Assembly: GCA_049999805.1 (NCBI GenBank)
Contig: JBNGIO010006382.1
Location: 576,171 to 638,584 of the forward strand
Source: Folioceros fuciformis
Lineage: Eukaryota > Anthocerotophyta > Anthocerotopsida > Anthocerotales
Reading direction: 5' to 3'
DNA: 62,414 bases
Every line of letters begins with the position of its first letter. Position 1 is the stretch's first letter. Below are positions 22,586-32,911 of the stretch, piece by piece. A program made the translations under genes and the position numbers. Below the pieces are notes generated by a model that was given only the letters and a program-made list of their open reading frames with translations, had not been told where the DNA came from and did no database searches.

Positions 22586-24756
22586 TCCTCTCTGTCTGGA
22601 ACACTCAACCTGTGCACCGCCTAAACACTGCTCTACGGGACGCTCTGCAAGGCGGTGGAGTGAGAAGGGTGGCAAGTGAGCAACGCGTAAGCTTACTTCC
22701 CCTCGTGGATAAGGTGCATGAAGAGCAGGACGAGTTGAAGCAGCTGAGGGAGAGAGTCAGACAGCAAGAGAATCTAGTTCGGGATCTCCAAATTTCCGTT
22801 AATTCACTTCAAGATGAGCTTCTGGCTGCAAAAGGAGATCAAACACAAGAACTGTTACAGCTCGTTGCAGCTCAGGATCCGTTTTATGAGGGCACGAACG
22901 AAGCCACGAATAAGACGGTGAGCCAACCTGCCAAAACGCAGGATCGGGATAAGAAGGCAAGCCAGGAAGAAATACAGCAGGGCAGGGATATGGAGGCAAT
23001 TCAGAACATTCCTGGGCCCCTGGTGCATTGGAGCACAGATCTTTATCCTCGAAGAATTTGGGGGGATCCCGATGAGGTGAGCTTTGCATGAAGTGTCTGG
23101 CTGACGAGCATTAATAATGGCTCTGAAGGGCATGGACTTTTGAGAGGTGATCGAATTCGCTGTCATGATGTGGATTCCGGATGCGATATTTGCCAGGACT
23201 TTGGCCACACACGACAGCCTACCAATCTGCTGGCGATGGCAGTCGGCATCAAGCAGAAGAGCAACGTTGACAAGATGATGAGGAAGGTAGCGGCCGGTGC
23301 ATGTAGCAGTTTCTTGAAAGTTTTTTGGGCGCGGCACTGTGATTGAGTCTGCTGTTCTGGTCGTCAGTTTCCTGCAGACAATTTCACGATTCTGCTGTTC
23401 CACTACGACCAGTCGTGCTACAGAGAATGGAAGCAGTTTAATTGGAGTGCTCGAGCTGTCCACGTTCAAGTTCCTGCGCAAGGAAAATGGTAGTTAGAAA
23501 TGAACCACACATAGCGGTGGGCACGTGATGCAAGCAGCAGTAAGCGTTTCTGGTAATGCTTTTGTCGCCTCCGATTGACGTTCTCTGCAATCTGACAATG
23601 GCAGGTGGTATGCAAAGCGGTTCATGCATCCAGCCGTGCTGAAGCCGTATGACTACATCTTCTACTGGGACGAGGACCTTGATCTCCAAAATTTCCATGC
23701 TGTCAGGTGTGTTTCCTATGCCAAGCTGCACTGTCAGTCAAATTTTCTGAGCTGCCTGGCTGAGCACTTTGGGAATGAATTCAGTGCGGGAGACTGCAGG
23801 CTGACTAACACGCTTGTGGCCTCATTGCACGCAAAAGCTATTTGGAGACAATGAAGAAACATAAGTTGGAGATCGCACAGCCGGCATTGTACCCGTATGA
23901 CAACCTACACTATGATCTCACCAAGCTGGTTAACAACAGTGAAGTGCACAGAAGAACCAACAATCTCCTGCCAGAGTGGTACCCCAACAGAACCATGTGC
24001 GAGAACGGATCAACCGCCGTTCCTTGTGCAAGGTAAACGCATTTTCCTTTCCCCCATGCCAAACATCCTCTCCATTGACGAAGGTAATGAGAGGTTTCCC
24101 AATCCTTCAGCTTCGTGGAGGTAATGGCTCCAGTCTTCACCAGACGGGCGTGGAGGTGTGTTTGGCACATGATTCAGGTACCTTGTTTGCCCGTCTAGTT
24201 ACAGATCCGATTTCTTTGTAGCAGATGACTCAGCTATCTGATCACATTGTGCAGAATGATCTTGTTCTAGGATGGGGTCTAGACATGGGGTTCAGGGCAT
24301 GCGCAAACGGGCAGCCCCATGAAAACATGGGCATCATCGACTCTGACTTCGTGGCGCACACGTCAAGTTTCTCTCTTGGAAGCGAAGAGGTACGGATAAC
24401 TTGTGAACAACTTCTCTTGCAGTTCTCCTCCGCCTGGGAGAGCTTTCTTGTGTCTTTCACATGTGATTTGCGCTGCAGCTCCTTCTGATCCCCATGCCTT
24501 TGTACAGTCTGGAACAAAAGGGATCCGGCAGAATCAAACCATACGGGACAAGGTATACCATCACATTACTGAGCAAATGCAACAGTTACTCTCCATCGGT
24601 ACTAGGGAAGCAGATCTCCCCCTGTTACATAGACCTCACTGTACGCCTTGAAACAATCAGGTCGATGCAAGGAACTGGCGGGAGTACAACGAGTTCTCGG
24701 AGCGATGGTCCCAAGCCGAAGCCGAAGCCGAAGCCGAGCAAAAGACGCAACCTTGA
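22537..24756 (+). CDS. DUF707 family type II membrane protein, copy B
   Basis: This is a tandem paralogue of copy A, about 310 bp downstream and on the same strand. The exons are 22537-23076, 23197-23286, 23368-23489, 23605-23706, 23838-24032, 24111-24177, 24255-24389, 24479-24552 and 24661-24756. The start MQALQKKWWILFLVAVVLSV places a signal anchor right at the N-terminus. It is followed by a long heptad-like coiled coil (VDKVHEEQDELKQLRERVRQ onward). The DUF707 core includes DLYPRRIWGDPDE, TNLLAMAVGIKQKSNVDKMM, LLFHYDQSCYREWKQFNW, YDYIFYWDEDLDLQNF, HKLEIAQPALYPYDNLHYDL, AWRCVWHMIQ and HENMGIIDSDFVAH. The C-terminus ends in a small Ala-Glu repeat (QAEAEAEAEQ) encoded by tandem AGCCGA units. 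Function is unknown; a Golgi location is inference from topology. Confidence 0.9.
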
Positions 24757-25780
24757 CCTTAACTATCCTCCCATCATCCATCGTCGATCTCTGCTCACAG
24801 GGACCAGAAACTCGGCCGATTCTGTAACCACAAACATCCAAATCATCGCACTTCCTTCATGCTGTTCTGATTTTACGCTCCTCTAGCATAGATCGGAAAA
24901 GCTCCTCCCAGCCCATCAGGCGATTCTTGCTGTTCAGCCATGGTTAGGGGGCATGACCTTAAGAGAATGGAGTTCGAGCGGTAGTCTGGCGAGATGTTTG
25001 CGTCATTGTCAGCCTACGCTTAGACAAAGATATTTATATTGTCAGATTGGATGCGATCTTTCATTGCTTATGGAGAGCAGTACTACCCCTCTCGGATGGG
25101 GAAGACAACCAAGCAGCACTACCCCTCTCGGATGGGGAAGACAACCACGGAGTTGGCTGGTAGAGGTTTCACCAGCCTCCTGGGCGGGGTCAGTCTCTTG
25201 TGTCTGGTAGCGGTGTTCTGACGTGCTGGAGGTTTCCATTTCACCCTGTTCTTGCTGCTTGTAGGTCAAAACCAGCATAGCATAGGGCGAACTGACATAA
25301 CATGACTTGTGGAAGTGCGCCATTGCGGGAAGGGCACATTGGGAAGAAGAGGCGCCAACGCTGGGGCGAAACATACTGTATGGCATCAAAACCGGCATAG
25401 ATAAGGACCCTGGCTGTGAGGAAGGACCAAGAGAAGTTGGATCCCGATGATGTCAAATTCACAAGGACTCGTCTTGAACACTTCTTACAGGTCGTCCATA
25501 CACATTATACATCCCAAGTGCCCCTGCGGGCCTTGCCAGGATATTCATCATGTCATCTGAGACCGGTTGGTGCGAGAACTCATTCGCGCATGTTCCGCCT
25601 TTGGTGTCAGCTTCTTCATCCGAAGGGCTGGTTCCCAAGCATATTCTAACAGACCGTATGCATGGTCCTCTGGTTGACACAGATGGTTTTTTGGCCACTT
25701 TTGGAATACAGTTTTATCAATCGATCTAAGGTTCTTTTAAGACTAGAAGGAAGTATTGGGGAGCTGCATCTGGACGAGCT
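24757..25780. other. Intergenic, with a 36-bp direct duplication
   Basis: No gene is recognised between DUF707-B and the dioxygenase. A 36-bp unit containing CACTACCCCTCTCGGATGGG occurs twice in tandem at about 25080-25150. Confidence 0.55.
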
Positions 25781-26866
25781 ATGGCGGGACTGAAGGTGGG
25801 CCAAGTTGCGGAGCAGAAGAAGAGAGATGGCACGCTCTTCCCGCAAGTGTTGGTGCCGGGGGACGATGCCAAAATCAGTTCCAATTCCAATTCCAATTCG
25901 GTGGTGGAGGCGATAGCGGAGCACAGGGAATGGGTGGAGCAGCAGTTGCTGCAGGCAGGGGCCCTGCTTCTTCGCGGATTCCCGGTGCCTACTCCTGCCG
26001 ATTTCAATGCGGTGGTGGAAGCGTTCGGGTATGATGAGCTGCCGTACGTGGGGGGCGCGGCTCCGCGCTCCAACGTCGTGGGCCGGGTCTTCACTGCCAA
26101 CGAGTCCCCTCCCGACCAGCTCATTCCCTTCCACCACGAGATGGCCCAGGTGCCAGAGTTCCCCCTCAAGCTCTTTTTCTACTGCGAGGTGGAGCCGGCT
26201 CAGGGAGGCGAGACCCCCTTGCTCCTCAGCCACCGCGTCTACTCCAGGATGGCGCAAGAGTGTCCCCAATTCGTGAACCGGCTCGAGGAGCACGGCCTGC
26301 TCTACACCCGCATCCTGGGCCGGGGTGATGATCCGTCCTCCCCGATTGGTCGTGGCTGGCAGTCCACCTTCCTCACGGACGACCCGCTTGAGGCAGAGAA
26401 GAGGTAAGTGTCATATTGCGCACCAGGTAATTCGCGCATTTGGTAGCGTTCAGGATGTGGGTTGTTACGCAGGACTTATGTGATGGCCATCACATGCAGG
26501 GCAGCGAGGCTGGGCATGCGCCTGGAATGGCTGCCCGATGGATGCGTCAAGACTGTCTCAGGGCCCATCCCTGCAGTGAAGCTCGACCGGAAGAGGAACG
26601 GTAGGAAAGTGTGGTTCAACAGCATGGTGGCAGCGTACACTGGCTGGAAGGATGCACGCAATGTCCCTGAGCGTGCTGTCACCTTCGGGGACGGCACTCC
26701 GTTGCCCCCAGAGGCTGTGGAAACCTGTGGCAGAATCATGCAGGAAGAGAGCGTGGCCATTCCCTGGCGCCAAGGTGACATCCTTGTGCTCGACAACATA
26801 GCAGTCCAGCACTCCAGGAGGTCCTTCCATCCGCCTCGCCGAGTGTTGGCATCCCTTGCAAAATAG
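25781..26866 (+). CDS. TauD-like Fe(II)/2-oxoglutarate dioxygenase (clavaminate synthase-like, At3g21360-type)
   Basis: Two exons (25781-26403 and 26500-26866) give about 330 residues, the full length of the plant clavaminate synthase-like family. The substrate of plant members is not established. Recognisable blocks are GALLLRGFPV, AFGYDELPYVGGAAPRSNVV, RVFTANESPPDQLIPFHHEM (the HxE iron-ligand motif), LFFYCEVEPAQGGETPL, DDPSSPIGRGWQSTFLT, KVWFNSMVAAYTGW, VTFGDGTPLP and the C-terminal VQHSRRSFHPPRRVLASL, which carries the distal His. The start ATG at 25781 is the only good one. A short AATTCC microrepeat near 25880 adds a Ser-Asn tract (SSNSNSNS) absent from the typical sequence. The gene ends only about 190 bp before the PPR gene. 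Confidence 0.93.
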
Positions 26867-27052
26867 TGAGGCAATGTAGACCTTGGTTGGATGTGCCCAA
26901 AACAATCTGTGATCGATGATAACCTTGCGAATCAAACCAAAATACTTTAACCCCGGCTTCTGATTTGCATGCTCTCTCACGCCTCCGCAACTGGAGATAA
27001 TATGGATTTGTAGCTAGGATTTGCGAAACGCAGCTGCAGCAGGCGCATCGCG

Positions 27053-30000
27053 ATGCCGTTAGAGTCGCTGCTTCCCTCGCCGAATTCGGTGCAGGTTGTT
27101 CCGGATAGTGTTGGTGGCAAGGGGGTCTGGATTCATCAGGGCTCTGTGCTTAATCATGGTTCGATACCTGTCCGCACCACTGCAGAGTTTGTCAGCAGTG
27201 CGCCACAGACAGTGCAGGGTCCGTGGCGGGGCAATAGCTCCTATCCTGATTCCAGGCTCAAGCCGAAGCACGAAGGGATTGCTAGGGTACGAGCCTTGAC
27301 GGAGCAAGGGAAGGTGAAGGAAGCTGTCGAGGCATTAGAGCTGTTGTTGCAGCAGGGATGGCACATCACCGAGTCTGTTTTCTATTGTGTGCTCCAGGCG
27401 TGTGTACTAAAGAAGGACTTGGTCTTGGGCAGCCGTGTCCATGCCCAGGTCGTGAGAAGTGGGTACCAGGACCGTCCATTTCTGGCCAACCACATCATTG
27501 GAATGTATGCCTCTCACAAGAGGTTGGGGGAAGCAGTGTCGGTTTTCTCCGGGGTGGCTTCTCCCAATGTCCATATGTGGTCTTCCATTATTTTGGCACA
27601 TGCTCGCCACGGACAGCCCACACGGGCCATACGCTTCTACCGACAGATGAGGGAGTCGAGTGTGAAGCCAGACGACCATGTATATGTGGCGGTGCTCAAG
27701 GCGTGTGCTAGTGCGCAGGATCTTGTTGCCGGCAGAGAGGTACATTCTGACATTATGGGCGTTACCCTGGGATTGAGTGCTTTTGTTGGCAGCAGCCTTG
27801 TCAACATGTATGCTAAGTGTGGCAACTTGGAGGATGCCCGCGAAGTGTTTGAGAGATTGCCCACAAAGTCTGTGGTGTCATGGACTGCCATGATTGCAGG
27901 GTATGCTCACCATGGCCAGGCTCAAGAGGCTCTGGATCTTTATGCAGAGATGCAAAAGGATGGTATGACTCCGGCCAACCAGGCTACCTTTGTGTGTCTG
28001 CTTCAAGCTTGTGGCAGTCTCGGAGCCCTGCTCCACGGGAAGGAGCTTCACGCACAAATCCAGAAACACGGGCTGGAAGTTAATTTGGTTGTTAGTAACT
28101 GCTTGTTGGACATGTACTGTAAATGTGCGAGCTTGGAGGATGCTCGGGGATTGTTTGACAGAATTTCCACTAGGGATGTCGTTACGTGGACAACCATGCT
28201 TGCAGGATATATTCAGCATGGCCTTGCACAAGACGCCCTTGATCTGTATTCCAGCATGCAGCAGGAGACAAAAATCCTTCCTGATTGTGTTACGTATCTG
28301 TGCCTCCTCCAAGCGTGTGCTACTGTCAGAGCGCTGGATCAGGGGAAGCAGCTGCATGCAGAGATTCAGGATAGGGGCCTGGAGGCTGATGCCTCTCTTG
28401 GCATTAGCTTGGTTGACATGTATGCGAAATGCGGTAGCTTGGATGATGCTCTCATGGTGTTTGACAGGCTGCCCACCAAAGATGTTGTGACCTGGAACGT
28501 CCTAATCGCAGGTTATGTCCATCGAGGGCTCGCTCAGCAAGCCCTAGCATTGTACGCCAGTATGCAACAGGAGGGCATTGTGTCAGCCAGTCAAGCCACG
28601 TTTGTGTGCCTACTTCAAGCCTGTGCTAGAGCCGGAGCTGAGCAGCATGGGAAGAAATTGCATGAACAGATAGAGAAACAGGGATTGCACTGTGATGTGA
28701 TCCTTGGGAATTGCCTGATTGACATGTATGTAAATTTCAGTAACTTGGAAGATGCTCGCAAAGTGTTTGACAGATTACCCATAAGGGATGTAGTTACTTG
28801 GACGACCATGATGGCAGGATATGTCCAGGAAGGAAGGGATCACGAAGCTCTGGGTTTGTACTCAAATATGCAGCGAGAGGGCCTAACGGCAGCCAACCAT
28901 GTCACGTTTTCGTGCCTCCTTCAAGCATGTGTGAGTCTGGGAGAATTGGATCAGGGCAAGCACTTACATGCAGAGATTAGTGAGAGAGGTTTGGAAGCCA
29001 ATCTATCTCTTGGCAGTAGTCTAGTGGATATGTACGCGAAATGCGGGAGCTTAGATGATGCTCGTAGAGTGTTTGATAGATTACCCACGAGAGATGTCGT
29101 AACATGGACTGCCATGGTGGCGGGATATGCTCAGCATGGACTCGGTAAAGAAGCCCTCGAAGTTTTTAAGTGCATGCAAGAGGCCATGGTTGCACCCACG
29201 TGTGTGACCTACGTGTGCCTCTTGCAAGCATGTGGCAGTGTTGGAGCTCTGGATGATGGGAAGCAGCTCCATGCGCAGATAGAGGAAAGGGGACTGGAAG
29301 TTGATGTGCAATTGGGAAACTGCCTGTTAGACATGTATGTAAAATGCGGAAGTCTGGAAGATGCTCGCAGAGTGTTTGACAGGCTGCACACACGAGATGT
29401 GGTGACATGGACTGCCATAATCTCGGGATATGCCCGAGAGGGAATGAGCGAGGAAGCCTTCTATGTATACTCACTTATGCAGCAAGATGGCAGCGCTCAG
29501 GCAAATCCTATCACCTTGGTGTGTCTGCTTCAAGCGTGTGCTAGCGTTGGATGGCTGGATGAAGGGAGGCAGCTCCATGCAGATGTCTGTGAAAGAGGGT
29601 TGGAAGCTGATGCGTCAATTGGCAGCAGCCTGGTCAGCATGTATGCAAAGAGTGGGAGTGTTGAAGTTGCTCGCACCCTGTTTGACAGATTGCCCACAAG
29701 AGATGTGGTGACATGGAACGCCATGATAGCAGGGTATACCCAGCAGGGGCTTGGTCTAACAGCACTTGCTCTGTATGCCAGCATGCAGGAGGAGGTCCAT
29801 TGCTTAGCAGATAGTGTCACATATATGTGCCTTTTGCAAGCATGTGCCAAAATCGGGTCTTTGCAGCAGGGGAAGGAGATTCATGCAGAGATGCATCAAA
29901 GAGGTCTGGAGGCTGATGCAATTATTGGCAACTGCCTAGTTGACATGTATTTGAAATGTGGGAGTTTGGAAGACGCGCGAAGAGTATTCGACAGATTGCT

Positions 30001-31219
30001 TACAACAAACGAGGAAACTTGGACTGCCATGATCGCAGAATATGCCCAGCAGGGGATGGGTCAAGATGCCTTTTGTCTTTTTGCAAACATGCCGCAAGTA
30101 GGGAACAGTCGAGCAGCATACGTGAATCTCCTCAACGCATGCACCGCCCTCGGAGCTTTGCAAAAGGGGAAGGAGATTCATTCGCAAATTCAGCTCAAAG
30201 GGCTAGAAGCCGATTTAGTTATTGGCAACTGCCTAGTAGACATGTACTCGAAATGTGGAAGTCTGGCAGACGCTTTCAGAGTTTTCGACAGATTACATGT
30301 AAGAGATGTGGTGACATGGACTTCTCTTCTCAATGGTTACGGCAGACATGGTGATGGACAATCGGCAGTTTGGTGTTTTGATGAGATGCAAAGACAAGGC
30401 TTTGAGCCCAACGAAACTACTTACGTTAGTCTTCTCTTGGCCTGCAGTCATGCAGGCCTGGTGCCTGAGGGTAGACGATACTTCAGGATGATGGTGGAGG
30501 ACTGTGGGATTGTTCCCACTGACTATCACTACAGTTGTATGATTGATCTTCTTGGGCGGTCAGGCTATCTGGATGAGGCAGAAGAGATTTTGGGGAGTGT
30601 GCCTCTTCAAGACCCCTTGGTGGGATGGACATCGTTGTTAACTTCGTGCAAAAGCCACAACGACGCGGAGCGGGGAAGGCGTTGTTTCGATCGTCTTGTA
30701 AGATTGGAACCCGAAAATGCAAGTGCGTATGTTCTTATGGGTAACATCTATGCCGACGCCGGCAGTTGGAAGGATGTAGATAGGATAGAAACCAAGAGAA
30801 AGGCAGCATGTGCTTGGAAGAAGCCTGCTAAAGCATGTATAGTGGTGGAGAACAAGACGCACGAGTTCACTGTGGGCGAAGAAAGGGATCTTTTCTCGAA
30901 GCTGAGGAGTGTGACAACTAGGCTAAAAGAGGAAGGTGGCCATGTGCCACAAACCAGCTTGGTGCTAAGAGACGTATCGAACCAGGAGAAAGAAGATGCT
31001 CTGTGTGGACATGCAGAGAAACTGGCATTGGCATATGGTCTGCTGAACACTCCAGACGGCACATCTTTGCTAGTTACTAAAAATCTTCGCATGTGCAATG
31101 ACTGCCACAGTAGCACTAAGATCATGTCAAATCTCGAAAAGCGACACATTATAGTTAGAGACTCAAATCGAACACACCATTTTGTGGATGGATGTTGCTC
31201 CTGTGACGATAGACATTGA
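27053..31219 (+). CDS. PLS-class PPR protein with KP-like DYW domain ending in DRH
   Basis: This is a single-exon gene of 1388 residues from the ATG at 27053. PLS-class PPR-DYW proteins bind organelle RNA in a sequence-specific way and edit it. About ten P-L-S triplets of roughly 100 residues follow the N-terminus, each with blocks like SLVDMYAKCGSLDDARRVFD, RDVVTWTAMIAGYAQHG and VCLLQACGSLGAL. E-type motifs follow (YSCMIDLLGRSGYLDEAEEI; ASAYVLMGNIYADAGSWKDV). The C-terminal deaminase-like domain keeps the HxE zinc/catalytic motif (HAEKLA, His at about 1320) and CNDCH (about 1348-1352). Where ordinary DYW domains have a PG box (PGxSW), this protein has WKKPAKACIVVENKTHEF (about 1255-1272). 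It ends CSCDDRH instead of CGDYW. A clear transit peptide is not obvious. The repeat modules are very alike, suggesting internal expansion. Confidence 0.95.
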   Translation: MPLESLLPSPNSVQVVPDSVGGKGVWIHQGSVLNHGSIPVRTTAEFVSSAPQTVQGPWRGNSSYPDSRLKPKHEGIARVRALTEQGKVKEAVEALELLLQQGWHITESVFYCVLQACVLKKDLVLGSRVHAQVVRSGYQDRPFLANHIIGMYASHKRLGEAVSVFSGVASPNVHMWSSIILAHARHGQPTRAIRFYRQMRESSVKPDDHVYVAVLKACASAQDLVAGREVHSDIMGVTLGLSAFVGSSLVNMYAKCGNLEDAREVFERLPTKSVVSWTAMIAGYAHHGQAQEALDLYAEMQKDGMTPANQATFVCLLQACGSLGALLHGKELHAQIQKHGLEVNLVVSNCLLDMYCKCASLEDARGLFDRISTRDVVTWTTMLAGYIQHGLAQDALDLYSSMQQETKILPDCVTYLCLLQACATVRALDQGKQLHAEIQDRGLEADASLGISLVDMYAKCGSLDDALMVFDRLPTKDVVTWNVLIAGYVHRGLAQQALALYASMQQEGIVSASQATFVCLLQACARAGAEQHGKKLHEQIEKQGLHCDVILGNCLIDMYVNFSNLEDARKVFDRLPIRDVVTWTTMMAGYVQEGRDHEALGLYSNMQREGLTAANHVTFSCLLQACVSLGELDQGKHLHAEISERGLEANLSLGSSLVDMYAKCGSLDDARRVFDRLPTRDVVTWTAMVAGYAQHGLGKEALEVFKCMQEAMVAPTCVTYVCLLQACGSVGALDDGKQLHAQIEERGLEVDVQLGNCLLDMYVKCGSLEDARRVFDRLHTRDVVTWTAIISGYAREGMSEEAFYVYSLMQQDGSAQANPITLVCLLQACASVGWLDEGRQLHADVCERGLEADASIGSSLVSMYAKSGSVEVARTLFDRLPTRDVVTWNAMIAGYTQQGLGLTALALYASMQEEVHCLADSVTYMCLLQACAKIGSLQQGKEIHAEMHQRGLEADAIIGNCLVDMYLKCGSLEDARRVFDRLLTTNEETWTAMIAEYAQQGMGQDAFCLFANMPQVGNSRAAYVNLLNACTALGALQKGKEIHSQIQLKGLEADLVIGNCLVDMYSKCGSLADAFRVFDRLHVRDVVTWTSLLNGYGRHGDGQSAVWCFDEMQRQGFEPNETTYVSLLLACSHAGLVPEGRRYFRMMVEDCGIVPTDYHYSCMIDLLGRSGYLDEAEEILGSVPLQDPLVGWTSLLTSCKSHNDAERGRRCFDRLVRLEPENASAYVLMGNIYADAGSWKDVDRIETKRKAACAWKKPAKACIVVENKTHEFTVGEERDLFSKLRSVTTRLKEEGGHVPQTSLVLRDVSNQEKEDALCGHAEKLALAYGLLNTPDGTSLLVTKNLRMCNDCHSSTKIMSNLEKRHIIVRDSNRTHHFVDGCCSCDDRH

Positions 31220-31385
31220 CTGTTGTGTGATTGTGATCGTGAAGGGCGGACGAGTTGCATGAATACTCTCAAAACACTGTTGAGATACAAAACGAAGCTC
31301 GCCTTGATCAGAAAGATCCGCCACATCCCTCCACCCCTCACTTCTCGATCACTTCCCCTACACAGTCCAGGTGTTTGCGCAACAC

Positions 31386-32751
31386 CTAGTACGTGGGCAC
31401 TGATGTGTCCACTTGAATTGAGTAGGCATGTATCCCTCCAGCGACGTTATACACTCTCTTGAATCCCTGCGACTTGAGCCACTGAGCCGCCTGCATCGAC
31501 CTTACTCCGTGATGGCACTGCAACAAAACGTACGTGGTACATGAGACAAAAAATTGGATAGGCATAGTGGGTAGGTTTGTAGAGGTGCATTTGGCAGAGG
31601 TATTCCTACCAAAACATAGGTGTCCTTGGCAAGATCGAGCTGCTCTGAAATCGTGGGAGCCCATTTGCCAAATTCACTCAGGGGATAGGCTTTGAAACCC
31701 TGGATTGCAGCAATTTCTCTGAAAAAGCAAACAGCATGCTTAGCAGCCAGTGGATGCAAATCGGATTGGCTGTAATCTGGAAGGTGGCTTACATTTCGCT
31801 GGGTTCTCGCACGTCGATGAGCTGCACATCATCCCTGCTCAAGTGGTTGGCGAGCTCGGCCGGTTCAATTTGTCGGAGAAAACCAGCGGGTCTGTCAGGT
31901 AACAGGCAGACGAGGAGTCAATTGGTGGACGCGCTCTCCAGCAAACGGGTAGACAGGTGTCAACAGTACCTCTCTTGAAGCACCTGCAGCAAGTGCCAGC
32001 CATGCTTCGTCTTGACACGAACTGGCTTGTTCAACGGAGCGGAGAATGCCGCCTCTTCAAACTCTCGCACCTGCTGGCGCGCTTGTCAATCACAAGGGAA
32101 CGTACGGAGAGGAAGCGAGAGACCGAGCATGCAGGGCAAGGTTCACTCACGGTTCGGCCCTTCTCGATCCATCCCAGCATACCCCCTTGCCCTGCTGAGG
32201 GGCAGATGGAATGCTCGGTTGCAAGATCAGCCAAATCTTCACCTTCTGTGGCAGCAGAAGGAGGAGATAGTGAATCTCGCGCATGAGACAACTCTGGACG
32301 AAGGTGCGGACTCAGGACCAGGAGCGAATACCCAAGACCTTGCGCTGGATGTCCAGCAACAGCTGTAGCTGGTCTTCCTTAACCAGGGCATGTTGCACCA
32401 AGATTTCGCGGTCCTGGGTGTTCACCCCACCGCCAGCACCCGAGGCCGTTGCCGCACCTGCCAATCCCAACGCGCACAATCGCACATTCAGCAGCGAATT
32501 CAAGAACAACCCAGAATCCAGCAGCCAGGCTACGCTCGTTACCAACCGGAGAAGCACCTTCTGCCCCTGACGAGAGCTTGGGAGCCTGGGCGAGGGACAA
32601 CCTGTGAGGCAAGTGATCTTGCGGGGGAAGTGCAGCTTAGAAGGGAGACGGATAGCCCCCGGCACACACCCCCAGCTTTCTCATAGCCTCTGCCACACTT
32701 TAAAGCGTATCGGGCTCGCACCAGCCCCGAGCGGGCTCCCAAAGCCGCCAT
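31386..32751 (-). CDS. STR12: Rhodanese-like/PpiC (parvulin) domain protein, chloroplast type (STR12-like)
   Basis: Seven exons are read: 32751-32547, 32457-32332, 32245-32151, 32070-31970, 31891-31793, 31718-31610 and 31517-31386. The first 65 or so residues (MAALGARSGLVRARYALKCG onward) look like a transit peptide. The PpiC peptidyl-prolyl isomerase domain follows: DREILVQHALVKEDQLQLLL, ADLATEHSICPSAGQGGMLG and EFEEAAFSAPLNKPVRVKTK. The rhodanese domain then has VQLIDVREPSE, GFKAYPLSEFGKWAP, the active-site loop YVLCHHGVRSMQ with its Cys, and a C-terminus KRVYNVAGGIHAYSIQVD. Domain order and sequence match Arabidopsis At5g19370 (STR12). The gene converges on the PPR gene (stops 167 bp apart) and starts only about 160 bp from the RbcX stop. 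Confidence 0.93.
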
Positions 32752-32911
32752 CGCCTTAGCCTAGTGTTAATGCTCGGAGAGAGAGACAAGGTACTCACGT
32801 TTGAAGAAGTAGGTGTGATAATACAAGGCTATGGTTACAGAGATGATGCAACGAAGGTCGCACATTGCAGCAAGAGGAGCACCCAGGAGAGATGTGAAAG
32901 AATGCGCTGCA

